Origin: Deinococcus radiotolerans | GTDB lineage: Bacteria; Deinococcota; Deinococci; Deinococcales; Deinococcaceae | Assembly (NCBI RefSeq): GCF_014647435.1 | Contig: NZ_BMPE01000001.1 | Span: 124,001-188,000 of the forward strand | Direction: 5' to 3' | Length of the DNA: 64,000 nt | In this document: positions 30,245 through 41,275 of the stretch, piece by piece | Layout of the letters: every line of letters begins with the position of its first letter | Numbering within the stretch: the first letter of the stretch is position 1 | The notes under the pieces: generated by a model | The model's input: the letters and a program-made list of their open reading frames with translations, nothing else | Database searches by the model: none | What the model was told of the DNA's origin: nothing | Program-made: the position numbers and the translations under genes

Positions 30245-32941
30245 TCAGGGGATGACGGTGGTGGATTCGGCCTTGAAGTTCGTCTGGGCCGTGCCGCTGC
30301 TCTCTGCGATGTTGTTCCAGCGCATCGTTTCCTGGTACTGGCGGGCCGTGGTGCCGGCTGGTGCGGTGACGTTCGTGCGCACCCAGATCACGGCGCCCGG
30401 CGCGACGCGGAAGGAGGGGACGAAGGTCAGCGTCTGCTGGCCCGTGCCACTCGCGGCGCTGGCGGTGTACTGGTTGCCGTCGGTCAGCAGAATGGCGGTG
30501 GCGTTCTGGTAGTCGCTGGTGATGGCGCCGGTCTGCGGGTCGCGGGTGGGGGTCGGATCGTAGTAGACCTGGGTGTTCGAGTAGTTGAACACGCCGGGCG
30601 TCTGCTGGATCGGGTCAATCGCGCCGAAGTTGTAGATCAGGACGTTGCTGACGGCCCCTTCGTTGGAGGAAGGCTCGACGCTGGCCGCGCTTGCGAGGAT
30701 CGTGCCGACCGGGTCACCGGCGCGGATCGGGTCGATGGTGTCGGTCAGCTGCGTCTGCTCGGAGATGAACGAGGTGACGGTCACGCAGGCGCGGGCCTCG
30801 CCGTTGCCGCCGTTGGTGCTGGTGTAGCTGCCGGTGTCGCAGTACTCGCCGCGGGGGGAGCCGGCGGGGACGGTGCTGGTCAGCGTCAGGGTCAGGCTCT
30901 GGCCGGGGTTCAGGGTCAGTGCGGCGGGCACGGTGCTGACGGTGTGGGTGGTCGCGTCGTAGGTAACGCTGCCGGTCTGGGCCGTGCCGGAGATCACGTA
31001 GCTGCCGCTGCCGTAGTTCATGTAGTTGGCGTTGTTCAGGTTGCCCAGCAGGTCTTTCACGGCGACGTTCGTGGCGGCTGCGGAGCCGTTGTTCGTGACC
31101 GTGATGGTGCTGACGTAGCTGCTGCCGGGGGTGAGCAGGTTGATGGGCGGCTGGCCCGAAGCCTGGCTGTTGGTCTTGGTGATGGCCAGCTGGGGCGAGG
31201 CGACCTTGAAGCAGGGAATGTCGCTCGTGCCGGTCACCGCGCTCCCGTTGTTGCTGGTGGCGGTGAAGGTCCCCTGGTCGCAGTACGTGCCGTCGACGCT
31301 GCCGGTCGCGGCGAACGTGAAGGTCTGGGAGGACCCGGCGGCCAGGTTGAACGCGGCGCTGGTGAAGCCGTCGTCGCCGTTGTTGGTCACGGCGACCGTC
31401 TGCGGGGCGGTGGTGACGCTGCCGCTCAGCGCGTAGTTCGCGGCGACCGTGTTCTGCGCCAGGGCGTCGGTCACGACCACGTTGGTCGCGGCGGCGTTCC
31501 CGTTGTTGCTGACGGTGATGCGGGCGTAGACGGGCGTGTTGGGGGCGACGGTGACGCCGCTGGCGATGGGCGAGAACACCCCGTTGGCGTCCACCGTGCC
31601 GAGCGTCTTGTTGATGCCCAGCGTGGGGGCCGTGACCGTGAGGCACGCGTCGTCGCTGAGGGTGGGGGTCACGGTGCCGAAGGCGCCGTTCTCGTAGGAG
31701 ACGATGGTCGCCACGTCGCAGTACACGCCTACCGCGCTGCTCTGAGCGGGGAAGGTGAAGGTGCGGCTGGCGCCCGGGGCGAGATCGAAGGTCGCGTCGA
31801 AGCCGTCGGTGGCGTTGGCGGTCGTGCCGGTGGGCGCGGTGATGCTGTACGCCGCGGCGTCCCCGGAGCGGAGGACGTCGTTCAGGCGGATGTTCGTGGC
31901 GGGACCGGCGCCGGTGTTCGTGACCGTGATGGTGAAGTCACGCGCCTGGTTGAGCCCGGCCTGGTTGTCGTCCGGGGTCTTGGTGATGGTCAGTTGGGCG
32001 CTGGGCGCGAAGGTCTTGTTCAGGAACTGCTTGGTAATTTCCGTCCCGTTGACGTACGCGATGGCGCGGACGCGGGCGGTGGCCTGCGTGGTCACGGCGG
32101 GGTCGTGGTTCAGGGCGGTCCACGTGAAGCCGTTGGTGTCGGGGGTGTTCACGCCCGTCACGTTGTACAGCGGGTACTGGGTGCTGCTGGGGAAGCGGGC
32201 GTTGGTGCCGGTGCTGCTGTTGGTGTACGTGTTGGCGCTCAGCGCGTTGTCGTTGATGTCCTGGCCGGTGATGGGCGCTCCGGAGGGCTGCCCGCCATCG
32301 TCAGCGGCGGAGAAGCGCACGTTGCCGGTCTGTTCGAGGATGTCCCAGCGGACGTTGGCGCCCACGATGGGGTAGACGCGGCCGTCAGCGGCCTTGTAGC
32401 CCACGTACCCGGCGGCGACGTTCTGGCTGTTCAGCGGGGCGACCTCATCCTGCTCACCGGCGGTCGGGGCGGCAGCACCGAGGTTGGCGGGGTCCAGTCC
32501 GGCGTTGGCTTCGTTCTCCAGCCAGGCGTAGAAGACGAAGCGGGTGCCCGCGTTGTCCAGGTCGTCCTTGGTGATGGCGACCATCTTGCCGTTGGCGTCC
32601 ATGTAGTACGCGCCGGACACGGTGTTCGCGGCCAGGGTCGGGTAGTAGATGCTGGCGGAGCCGCCGGAGACGATCGTGAAGCTCTGGGTGTTCGGCTGGA
32701 AGCCGTCCTTGCTGTACGTGGCGGTGTAAGTGCCGGGGGCCAGTTTGCTGTAGTTGGCGGCGGGCACGATGTTGCCGGCGCTGTCGCGGACGGTCAGGGT
32801 GTAGCCGTTGGGGTTGGCGGGCAGGTTAACGGCACCGGTTGTGACGGCAGGGGGGGGCGTGACACTGCCACCGCCGCCGCAGGAGGCGAGGAGAAGAACG
32901 CTCGTAAGCGCAGCGATGCCGACTTTCATCTTGTTGTTCAT
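30245..32941 (-). CDS. DUF11-repeat surface lipoprotein
   Basis: An 898-residue cell-envelope protein. The signal peptide MNNKMKVGIAALTSVLLLASC ends in a lipobox, followed by GGGG and a Pro-rich linker. Residues about 30-100 form a PEGA-like beta domain (LAPGTYTATYSKDGFQP). Three DUF11/CARDB-like repeats follow, each opening with an ITKT or INKT motif and containing TVTNTG, TVSNNGNAAATN or TVTNNGSAAATN. A Cys pair recurs in each repeat (for example YCD). Such modules usually build adhesins or S-layer-associated fibres. The ATG at 32941 has GGAGG 7 bases upstream; upstream in-frame codons are spurious. Confidence 0.88.
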   Translation of the reverse strand: MNNKMKVGIAALTSVLLLASCGGGGSVTPPPAVTTGAVNLPANPNGYTLTVRDSAGNIVPAANYSKLAPGTYTATYSKDGFQPNTQSFTIVSGGSASIYYPTLAANTVSGAYYMDANGKMVAITKDDLDNAGTRFVFYAWLENEANAGLDPANLGAAAPTAGEQDEVAPLNSQNVAAGYVGYKAADGRVYPIVGANVRWDILEQTGNVRFSAADDGGQPSGAPITGQDINDNALSANTYTNSSTGTNARFPSSTQYPLYNVTGVNTPDTNGFTWTALNHDPAVTTQATARVRAIAYVNGTEITKQFLNKTFAPSAQLTITKTPDDNQAGLNQARDFTITVTNTGAGPATNIRLNDVLRSGDAAAYSITAPTGTTANATDGFDATFDLAPGASRTFTFPAQSSAVGVYCDVATIVSYENGAFGTVTPTLSDDACLTVTAPTLGINKTLGTVDANGVFSPIASGVTVAPNTPVYARITVSNNGNAAATNVVVTDALAQNTVAANYALSGSVTTAPQTVAVTNNGDDGFTSAAFNLAAGSSQTFTFAATGSVDGTYCDQGTFTATSNNGSAVTGTSDIPCFKVASPQLAITKTNSQASGQPPINLLTPGSSYVSTITVTNNGSAAATNVAVKDLLGNLNNANYMNYGSGSYVISGTAQTGSVTYDATTHTVSTVPAALTLNPGQSLTLTLTSTVPAGSPRGEYCDTGSYTSTNGGNGEARACVTVTSFISEQTQLTDTIDPIRAGDPVGTILASAASVEPSSNEGAVSNVLIYNFGAIDPIQQTPGVFNYSNTQVYYDPTPTRDPQTGAITSDYQNATAILLTDGNQYTASAASGTGQQTLTFVPSFRVAPGAVIWVRTNVTAPAGTTARQYQETMRWNNIAESSGTAQTNFKAESTTVIP

Positions 32942-33623
32942 GAGTGCCTCCAGGACATGAATCAACCCACCTGACACCGATTGGGCGGCAGGGTGTTGCA
33001 CAGTGGGACTGCGTGGAGCGGTTGACTGCTTCATTAAGTCACCATCCCGGCCCTTCACCATGAGGTGGCTTTACATGGGAACTTCAATTGACGTTCAGTC
33101 GGTATTTAATTCTGACTCCTGAATGAAAAGATGGCCCTACATAAATAAATAAATCTAAATATATGTGTGTGTCACAAACCGAACCTAGAGTTTCAACTCA
33201 TCTGATGTTGATCCTGAGATGCGCTGACAGCATGGTTGCCTAAGAAATCGCCAGCTCAGCGACGGCCCGTCCAGGCGCGCCGTTTTCTGATCAGGTCCAA
33301 GTTGCCTGCTGTGCCTGATGAGGAAAATGACGACTCGGGCTTGGTGTATGAGTCCGTTGCCGCCTGCACGTTTTTCTCAGATTCAATTGCATGGGCGTGG
33401 CACCCCTGATCACGCATGCATGCTGGAACCCAGCCGCCTATTCAAGTCTCTGCGCTGGTCAGCAGGTCCAGTTCGGGACATGGGACGCGGTGTAAACCTG
33501 CACGCTGTTCCGGACTCGCGGGGCCTTGAAAGGCGGGAGCGCACGCTGAGGGTGTGAAACCCGCAGGGCCGTGAGGGGCCAGATGGGCTGGCCTCCGGCA
33601 CCCCTGCGGAGGGGAGACCTCGC
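32942..33623. other. intergenic region of 682 bases, AT-rich in the middle
   Basis: No supported gene. From about 33100 to 33200 the sequence is very AT-rich with short TAAA repeats (near 33140) and a short TG dinucleotide run, unlike the rest of the window. The promoter of the DUF11 gene should lie in 32950-33120. The last 80 bases before the nitronate monooxygenase gene can form two hairpins (GGCCAG/CTGGCC and CCTCCG/CGGAGG), the second next to its ribosome site. Possible remnants of lost genes cannot be identified by eye. Confidence 0.55.
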
Positions 33624-35063
33624 ATGACCGACCAGACAACCACCGCCCAGCCCGACGTTCGTTTTACTAATGACCCTCTTCCGCGTGTGATCCAGGGCGG
33701 CATGGGCATCGCCGTGTCCGACTGGAGGCTCGCCCGAACGGTCTCCATGACCGGCGGGCTGGGCGTGGTGTCCGGCACCGGGATCGACACAGTGCTGCTG
33801 CGCCGACTCCAGGACGGTGACCTGGGTGGCGAGGTGCGCCGCGCGTTGGCGAGCTTCCCGAACCCGGCGCTGGTTCAGGCCGCCCTGAACCGGTACTTCC
33901 GGGCCGGGGGCCGCGTGCCCGGCGAAGCGTACGTGCGCCTGCCGCTGCCCAGCGCCGGGCGGTACCGCGACGCCTGGATCACGACGCTGCTGGGCGCGTA
34001 CGCCGAGGTCACGCTGGCCCGCGAGGGACACGACCGCCCGGTGGGATTGAACCTCCTGATGAAGTTGCAACTGCACACCCTGCCCGCCCTGTACGGCGCG
34101 ATGCTGGCGGGGGTGGAGACCGTCATCATGGGGGCCGGCATTCCCCGCGACATCCCCGGCGTCTTGGACGCGTTCGCGGCGGGGCAGGGCGCCAGCCTGC
34201 GCATGGACGTGAAGGGCGGCGAGCCCCTGACGCTGACGTTCGACCCGGCCGAGTTCGGCCTGCGGCCCGCCCGTCTGGCGCGCCCGAACTTCTACCCGAT
34301 CGTGTCCTCGCACGTGCTGGCGGGGGTGCTGGCCAGGAAGGCCAGCGGGCCGGTGCAGGGCTTCATCGTAGAGGGGCCAACAGCAGGCGGACACAACGCG
34401 CCCCCACGCGGCCCACTGACGCTGGATGACCGGGGGCAGCCCGTGTACGGCGAGCGGGACGAGGTGGATCTGGACGCCCTGCGCAGCCTGGGCCTACCGT
34501 TCTGGCTGGCGGGCGGCTGCGGCACCCCGCAGGCCCTGAGCGGCGCCCTGGCGGCCGGAGCGGCAGGCATTCAGGTGGGGACCCTGTTCGCCTTTGCGCA
34601 GGAATCGGGTCTGCGCGCCGACCTGAAGACCGAGGTCGTGACCCGCGCCCAATCAGAGTCGCTGGACGTGTTCACGGATCCCCTCGCGTCGCCCACCGGC
34701 TTCCCGTTCAAGGTGGTCACGCTGCCCGGCACGCTGTCCCAGCCGGAGGTCTACGCCGCCCGCGAGCGCGTGTGCGATCTGGGCTACCTGCGTGAGGCCT
34801 ACCGCACCGAGTCCGGACAGGTGGGCTGGCGCTGCCCGGCCGAACCGGTCGCGGCCTACGTGTCCAAAGGTGGGGTGGCCGCCGAGACTCTGGGCCGCAA
34901 GTGCCTGTGCAACGCCCTGATGGCCGACGCCGGGTACGCCCAGGTGCAGCGCGGCGGATGGACCGAACCGGGCCTCCTGACCAGCGGTGACGGACTGGGC
35001 GCCCTGCGCGACTGGACGCCCGGCTACGGCGCCGCGGACGTCCTGCGCGTCCTGAACGCGTGA
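33624..35063 (+). CDS. nitronate monooxygenase family (2-nitropropane dioxygenase-like) protein
   Basis: A 479-residue FMN TIM-barrel protein. It opens with PRVIQGGMGIAVS, has the central VETVIMGAGIPRD and FIVEGPTAGGHN segments, and the FMN-phosphate region LAGGCGTPQALSGALAAGAAGIQVGT. At 479 residues it is longer than simple nitronate monooxygenases (about 330) and closer to the PfaD-like group; the extra C-terminal part has four Cys, including GRKCLCNAL, which might bind metal. GGAGGGGAG precedes the ATG. Substrate unknown. Confidence 0.85.
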   Translation: MTDQTTTAQPDVRFTNDPLPRVIQGGMGIAVSDWRLARTVSMTGGLGVVSGTGIDTVLLRRLQDGDLGGEVRRALASFPNPALVQAALNRYFRAGGRVPGEAYVRLPLPSAGRYRDAWITTLLGAYAEVTLAREGHDRPVGLNLLMKLQLHTLPALYGAMLAGVETVIMGAGIPRDIPGVLDAFAAGQGASLRMDVKGGEPLTLTFDPAEFGLRPARLARPNFYPIVSSHVLAGVLARKASGPVQGFIVEGPTAGGHNAPPRGPLTLDDRGQPVYGERDEVDLDALRSLGLPFWLAGGCGTPQALSGALAAGAAGIQVGTLFAFAQESGLRADLKTEVVTRAQSESLDVFTDPLASPTGFPFKVVTLPGTLSQPEVYAARERVCDLGYLREAYRTESGQVGWRCPAEPVAAYVSKGGVAAETLGRKCLCNALMADAGYAQVQRGGWTEPGLLTSGDGLGALRDWTPGYGAADVLRVLNA

Positions 35064-35146
35064 ATCCTGCCCGGCGCGCTCCGGGCAGGTGCGCTAGGGT
35101 GGGCTGACATGCACCCTCACCTGCCCACGCCTGACCGGGGGAGCCC

Positions 35147-36612
<1,466 letters not shown>

Positions 36613-36628
36613 CCCACTACAGCTCAGG

Positions 36629-36666
36629 GCAGGGCGGCACTCACCAACTGGTGGGTGCCGCCCTGC
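36629..36666. terminator. bidirectional terminator
   Basis: GCAGGGCGGCAC-T-CACCA pairs with TGGTG-G-GTGCCGCCCTGC, 17 pairs with one mismatch and a 2-base loop AC. It lies between converging genes ending at 36612 and 36679. Confidence 0.7.
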
Positions 36667-36678
36667 TCAGGTCCGGCG

Positions 36679-37203
36679 TCAGTTCACTCGGACGCTGTTC
36701 GTCAGGGTGCGGACCACCGCTTCGTTCTTCGAGTAGTCCTTCAGGTTCCCGGCGATGGTCACGACCAGCATGCGGCCCCCGGCACTGGTCACGAGAAGCT
36801 CGCGGCGCAGTTCATCCCCCTGGCTGGGCGTGGTGAACACAAACTGCGCCCACGGCGTGCCGCCCACCTGAACGAGGTTGGCCTTCAGGGACTTCACGTT
36901 CGGCACCTGCGCGCGGATCACGCTGGGGAACTGCTCGACCAGCTTGCCAATCTCCGCGGTGTTGAGTTTGCTGGCGCGCCATTCGAAGGCGACACTCACC
37001 TTCCGGTCCTCCGTCATGAAGACCGCGTCGGGGCGACCCGCGGCGCTGGGAAACGCCGTGCGGATGCCCGCAGCACTCAGGGTCAGGAGTTTGGCGTTCG
37101 GTTCGACGGTCACTGGCACGGTGCCCAGCTTCACGGGCACGGCGCTGGCCGCGCCCAGGGTCAGGGCGGCTGCGAGCGTCAGGAGAATGGAGCGGGGCTT
37201 CAT
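36679..37203 (-). CDS. secreted hypothetical protein
   Basis: A 174-residue exported protein. The signal peptide MKPRSILLTLAAALTLGAASA is followed by a single alpha/beta domain containing ADRKVSVAFEWRA-like and GTPWAQFVFTTPSQGDELRRE segments. No Cys is present in the mature part. The pattern resembles small lipid- or ligand-binding envelope proteins, but no family is recognised. It is a single-gene unit on the minus strand. Confidence 0.75.
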   Translation of the reverse strand: MKPRSILLTLAAALTLGAASAVPVKLGTVPVTVEPNAKLLTLSAAGIRTAFPSAAGRPDAVFMTEDRKVSVAFEWRASKLNTAEIGKLVEQFPSVIRAQVPNVKSLKANLVQVGGTPWAQFVFTTPSQGDELRRELLVTSAGGRMLVVTIAGNLKDYSKNEAVVRTLTNSVRVN

Positions 37204-37282
37204 GTCAGTGCCACCCTAGCGTGAGACGTGAGAACACTCGTGAACCAAGCATGAGGACTGTGCAGCCCGCATCACGTTCACG

Positions 37283-38878
37283 TCAGCCCACCCCAGCGGC
37301 GGCCAGAGCGAATTTGGCGGCCCGCGCGCCGATCATCATGCTCGTTGCGTTCGTGTTCGCGTGGATGATGCGCGGCATGACACTCGCGTCCCCCACCCAC
37401 AGGCCCCGCACGTCCCGCACCGCCAGCTCACGGCTCACCACGGCGGCCTCACCATCACCCAGGGCCGCCGTCCCGACCGGGTGATACAGGGTCGCGCACT
37501 CGCGCGCCACATGCTGTCGCAGCGCCGCGTCACTGCGGTGCCCCTCGCCCGGCAGGACCTCCGCGCCGCGCAGCTCGGACAGGGGAGGGGTCGCGGCGAT
37601 CTCACGCGCCTGACGCACGCCCGCCACGAGACTCTGTACATCCCGGTCGTCCGTCAGGTAACCCGGGTCGATGACCGGCGCGGCGAGCGGGTCGCGCGAC
37701 GCCAGCGTCAGGCGGCCCCGGCTGTGCACGTCCACGAGCACCGGCCCCACCGTGAAGTGGTTCCCGGGCTCGGTGCGGAACCCGTGATCCCGGAAGTACG
37801 CCGGACCGAAATGGAACTGGATGTCCGGGTCGTCCTGCGCGCCCAGGCCGGGGCGGGCGTGCGTGAACGCACTGGCCTCCGCGACGTTGCTGCTCAGCGG
37901 GCCGCTGCGGCTCCATAGGTACCGCGCCAGCGCCTCGCCCTGCGGCACCCGGTCCAGGCTAGTAATCCGCGAGCGGCTGATCACCGGCACCGCGAGATGA
38001 TCCTGCAACCCCCCACCCACGCCCTCCAGCGCGGCCCGCACCGGGATGCCGTGCCGCTCCAGCTCCGCGCGCGGCCCGATCCCCGACAGCATCAGCAGCT
38101 GCGGCGTCTGCACCGCGCCCGCCGTGAGGATCACCCCGCCCGCCGGGGCATCCAGCGTCCGGCCCCGCCAGCGCAGCCGTACGCCCGCCGCGCGCTGGCC
38201 CTCCCACAGCAGTTCCAGCACGTGCGCGCCCGTCAGGACCGTCAGGTTCGGGTGACCCAGCACCGGCTTCAGGAACGCCCGGAACGCACTGAAGCGCTCG
38301 CCCCCCTGGTGGTTGCTCTCCAGCAGACCCGCGCCGTCCAGCACGCCATCATTGAAGGAGGTCACGACCGGCACGCCCAGCCCCACCGCCGCCGCCTTCA
38401 CGAACGCGTGACTCAGTTCGTGCGACGCGCCGCGCGCCCCGGCGGGCATCGGGCCGTCCACGCCGCGCGTGTCCGACGCTGGGCCCCGGTACGACTCCAA
38501 TGCGCGGAACTCCGGGAGGACGTCCTCCCAGGTCCAGCCGTCGCCCCAGCTGTCGAAATCCCGTTTCGATCCGCGGATCCAGATGGTCGCGTTGATCGCG
38601 CTGCTGCCGCCCAGCACCTTCCCGCGCGGCCAGTAGAACGAGCGCCCCGCCGCGCGCGGCTGCGGCACCGTCGTCAGGTTCCAGTCGATCGCCGTGCGGA
38701 ACAGCTTGTTGAACGCGCCCGGCGCGCGGATCAAGGGGTGCGAGTCCGGCCCGCCCGCTTCCAGCAGCAGCACCCGCGCGCCCGCGTCCAGCAGCCGCCG
38801 CGCCGCCACGCACCCGCCCGAACCGGCTCCCACCACGATGAAATCCACGCGCCCCTGCCCTGCGTCCCGGCTTGTCAT
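37283..38878 (-). CDS. GMC family FAD oxidoreductase (choline dehydrogenase-like)
   Basis: A 531-residue glucose-methanol-choline oxidoreductase. The FAD motif is VVGAGSGGCVAARRL at residues 15-29, the first PROSITE-type signature is RGKVLGGSSAINATIWIRG, the second is GAVQTPQLLMLSGIGP, and the active-site region near the end has CATLYHPVGTAALGD with the catalytic His. Closest to alcohol or choline dehydrogenases; substrate not determinable. No betaine aldehyde dehydrogenase is adjacent. TATACT stands 8 bases before the ATG, suggesting a leaderless message. Confidence 0.9.
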   Translation of the reverse strand: MTSRDAGQGRVDFIVVGAGSGGCVAARRLLDAGARVLLLEAGGPDSHPLIRAPGAFNKLFRTAIDWNLTTVPQPRAAGRSFYWPRGKVLGGSSAINATIWIRGSKRDFDSWGDGWTWEDVLPEFRALESYRGPASDTRGVDGPMPAGARGASHELSHAFVKAAAVGLGVPVVTSFNDGVLDGAGLLESNHQGGERFSAFRAFLKPVLGHPNLTVLTGAHVLELLWEGQRAAGVRLRWRGRTLDAPAGGVILTAGAVQTPQLLMLSGIGPRAELERHGIPVRAALEGVGGGLQDHLAVPVISRSRITSLDRVPQGEALARYLWSRSGPLSSNVAEASAFTHARPGLGAQDDPDIQFHFGPAYFRDHGFRTEPGNHFTVGPVLVDVHSRGRLTLASRDPLAAPVIDPGYLTDDRDVQSLVAGVRQAREIAATPPLSELRGAEVLPGEGHRSDAALRQHVARECATLYHPVGTAALGDGEAAVVSRELAVRDVRGLWVGDASVMPRIIHANTNATSMMIGARAAKFALAAAGVG

Positions 38879-38949
38879 GTGCCCCGAGTATAGACGCCCA
38901 CCCCGCGCGCTCTCCCGGTCCGGGCGGGCCGCCCGCTACACTCCCCTAC

Positions 38950-40104
38950 ATGAGCCTCACCTTCCCCACCGGCTTCACCGCCGCCGCCATGGCCGCCGGG
39001 ATCAAACCCAGCGGCAAGACCGACCTGAGCGGCGTCACCAGCAGCACTGACTGCACTTGGGCATTCGCGGGCACGCGCAGCACCACCGCCGCCGCGTGCG
39101 TCACCCGCAACCGCGACCTGTACGCGCAGGGCGCCCCCATCCGCGCGCTGCTCGTGAACGCCGGGAACGCCAACGCCGCCACCGGCACCCGCGGCGCGGG
39201 CGACAACGCCGACATGGCTGACGCGTTCGGCAGCGTCCTGAACGTGCAGCCCGACGCGGTCCTGACCGCCAGCACCGGCATCATCGGGCACCTGCTCCCC
39301 ATGGACAAGGTGCTCAGCGGCATCGAGCACCTGCCCGACGAACTCGGCAGCGGCGCGGACGCCTTCGCCAGCGCCATCATGACCACCGACACCCGCTCCA
39401 AGACCGCACAAGCGACCTTAAGCAGCGGCGCGCGCATCGTCGGGACCGCCAAAGGCAGCGGCATGATCCACCCCGACATGGCCACCATGTTCGCCTTCGC
39501 CTTCACCGACGCCCAGATCGACCAGACGGCGCTGCGCGAGGCGTTCCCCGCCATCGTGAACCGGACCTTCAACGCCGTCACCGTCGACGGCGACACGAGC
39601 ACCAACGACATGGCCGTCGTCCTGTGCAACGGACAGGCCGGACCCACCAACCTCGCTGAATTCCTGGTCGCGCTCGAAGGCGTCATGCGCGACCTTGCCC
39701 GGCAGATCGCCGCTGACGGCGAGGGCGCCACCAAACTCCTGACGGTGCAGGTCAGCGGCGCCCGCAGCGAGGCCGAAGCCCTGGCCGCCGCCCGCACCTG
39801 TTGCGTCAGCCCCCTGCTCAAGAGCGCCGTGCACGGCAACGACCCCAACTGGGGCCGCGTGATCATGGCGGTCGGCCGCAGCGGCGCGGGCGTGAACATC
39901 GAGAAACTCCGCGTCACCGTGCAGGGCCACCCGGTCTTCCAGGGCAAACCCCTCCCGTACGACGACGCGCAGGTCAGCGCCAGCATGAAAGCTGAGGAGG
40001 TCGTCTTCACCATCGACCTCGGCGTCGGCGACGCGCGCGGCGAGGCCTGGGGCTGCGACCTCAGCGCCGAATACGTCAGCATCAACGCCGACTACACGAC
40101 CTGA
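38950..40104 (+). CDS. argJ: bifunctional ornithine acetyltransferase/N-acetylglutamate synthase
   Basis: A 384-residue enzyme of the arginine acetyl cycle. It is made as a precursor that self-cleaves before the Thr in MATM (residue about 182), within GSGMIHPDMATMFAFAFTDA. VDGDTSTNDM and NDPNWGRVIMAVGRSG are further signatures. TACACT ends 7 bases before the ATG at 38950, so the mRNA is probably leaderless; an in-frame upstream start was rejected because it crosses that promoter. No other arg gene is adjacent. Confidence 0.95.
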   Translation: MSLTFPTGFTAAAMAAGIKPSGKTDLSGVTSSTDCTWAFAGTRSTTAAACVTRNRDLYAQGAPIRALLVNAGNANAATGTRGAGDNADMADAFGSVLNVQPDAVLTASTGIIGHLLPMDKVLSGIEHLPDELGSGADAFASAIMTTDTRSKTAQATLSSGARIVGTAKGSGMIHPDMATMFAFAFTDAQIDQTALREAFPAIVNRTFNAVTVDGDTSTNDMAVVLCNGQAGPTNLAEFLVALEGVMRDLARQIAADGEGATKLLTVQVSGARSEAEALAAARTCCVSPLLKSAVHGNDPNWGRVIMAVGRSGAGVNIEKLRVTVQGHPVFQGKPLPYDDAQVSASMKAEEVVFTIDLGVGDARGEAWGCDLSAEYVSINADYTT

Positions 40105-40163
40105 CCCGGGAGGTGGTGCGTAGGGGCGGGACGCTGTGCCTGCACCCCGCGCCGTGTCCCGCG

Positions 40164-41162
40164 TCATTCCGGCGATCTGGACAGAGTGTCGAACCGGGCA
40201 AGGTGCCTCTGCGTGCGTTCGATCCACGCTCTTAAGACACGGGGTGTCGCGGTGTATGGCAGGGCTGTGAACGTCAGCACGGTCAGCGCTGCGCCCTCCA
40301 GTGCCGCCGCCTGCACCTTGTGATGCCCATCCACGAGCACGTTCACTGACAGGGTCAGGTCTGATAGCAGCGTCCCCTCGCTCTGACTGTTGCTGTTCCG
40401 CTCCTCGATCACCTGAAGGCTGACCGCCGTAGGCTGCTCACCAGACCGCAACCGCTCACGGTAGAACGCCACCCTAAGGGCATTCAGCGACTCTGCCCCC
40501 TGGATGGGGAGCAGGACAGATACGCCCGCGTCCTCGCCCGGCACCTGCCGACCATCTAGAAACGTGAACACGCCCGGTGCCCGCCAGCCCGGCGCGCGGT
40601 AGGACACGGGAGGGGGTGCCGGGAGCACGTCCGCTCCGGGCCAGTAGCCCTGAAGAAGATCGCCCGGCCAGTACCGTTCCAGATCGTGCGTCATGTAGTC
40701 CAGCGGCCCGCCCGGCACCACCACCGACGGGCGAACCGTGACCAGACTCGCCACGTACCACCCCGACGGGAGAAGTGACGCCAGCCGCGTGACTGTCAAC
40801 TGGTCGAGCGCACGCAGGCCACTCGCCAGGGCTTCCTGAAGGTCATTCACCGCGACCAGGGAAGGACAACGTGTCAGGGGCAGAGCGTGAAACAGTGCGG
40901 GCAGCGTGGCCGATCCCATCCCGATCAGCGCCGCCACCTGCCAGTGCACGCGCAGCGCGGTACCAAAGTATTCGCGGCTCTCCCAGCGCAGCGGCACCTG
41001 ATCCTCCGCCTGACCCGCCGCGACCAGCGCGAAAGGGACGTGCCCCACCTGACACTGCACCCACGCGGGATCAGGAGTAACCGCCGACCTGTTCAGTACT
41101 GGAATGAGCGGCACCTGCGTCTGCGGGTCGAACGCGGTGAACCACAGCGGAGTCTCGCTCAT
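40164..41162 (-). CDS. hypothetical protein with ParB-like DGHHK motif
   Basis: A 332-residue soluble protein of no recognised family. Near the C terminus, VNVLVDGHHKVQAAALEG (VDGHHK at residues 277-282) resembles the nucleotide- or phosphate-binding DGHHR box of ParB/sulfiredoxin-like domains, here with Lys in place of Arg. The N-terminal two thirds include SETPLWFTAFDPQTQVPLIP and a region with repeated Pro and Trp. CAGATT stands 7 bases before the ATG at 41162. A kinase-like or regulatory function is possible, but nothing in context names it. Confidence 0.7.
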   Translation of the reverse strand: MSETPLWFTAFDPQTQVPLIPVLNRSAVTPDPAWVQCQVGHVPFALVAAGQAEDQVPLRWESREYFGTALRVHWQVAALIGMGSATLPALFHALPLTRCPSLVAVNDLQEALASGLRALDQLTVTRLASLLPSGWYVASLVTVRPSVVVPGGPLDYMTHDLERYWPGDLLQGYWPGADVLPAPPPVSYRAPGWRAPGVFTFLDGRQVPGEDAGVSVLLPIQGAESLNALRVAFYRERLRSGEQPTAVSLQVIEERNSNSQSEGTLLSDLTLSVNVLVDGHHKVQAAALEGAALTVLTFTALPYTATPRVLRAWIERTQRHLARFDTLSRSPE

Positions 41163-41275
41163 GCCGCTCAATCTGACACCACCGTCCCGCCCACGCCCCC
41201 TCATGTGCCGCCCGCGGGGCTCAGCATTCCTTACCGATTGCCAGGATGACTCCCGATGGGAGGTAGGGTGCAGGC

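Noticed and set aside
33100..33340. AT-rich stretch as a possible insertion element or genomic island border
   Set aside because: No terminal inverted repeats, target duplication or transposase fragment could be seen; composition alone is not enough.
33414..33423. GCATGCATGC palindrome
   Set aside because: A short dinucleotide-like self-complementary run, not placed at any promoter; expected by chance.
33583..33627. 14-codon ORF (MGWPPAPLRRGDLA) overlapping the start of the nitronate monooxygenase gene
   Set aside because: It ends in ATGA like the ileS and rho cases, but it has no ribosome site or -10 of its own and the main gene has a strong ribosome site. Such overlaps are expected by chance in GC-rich DNA.
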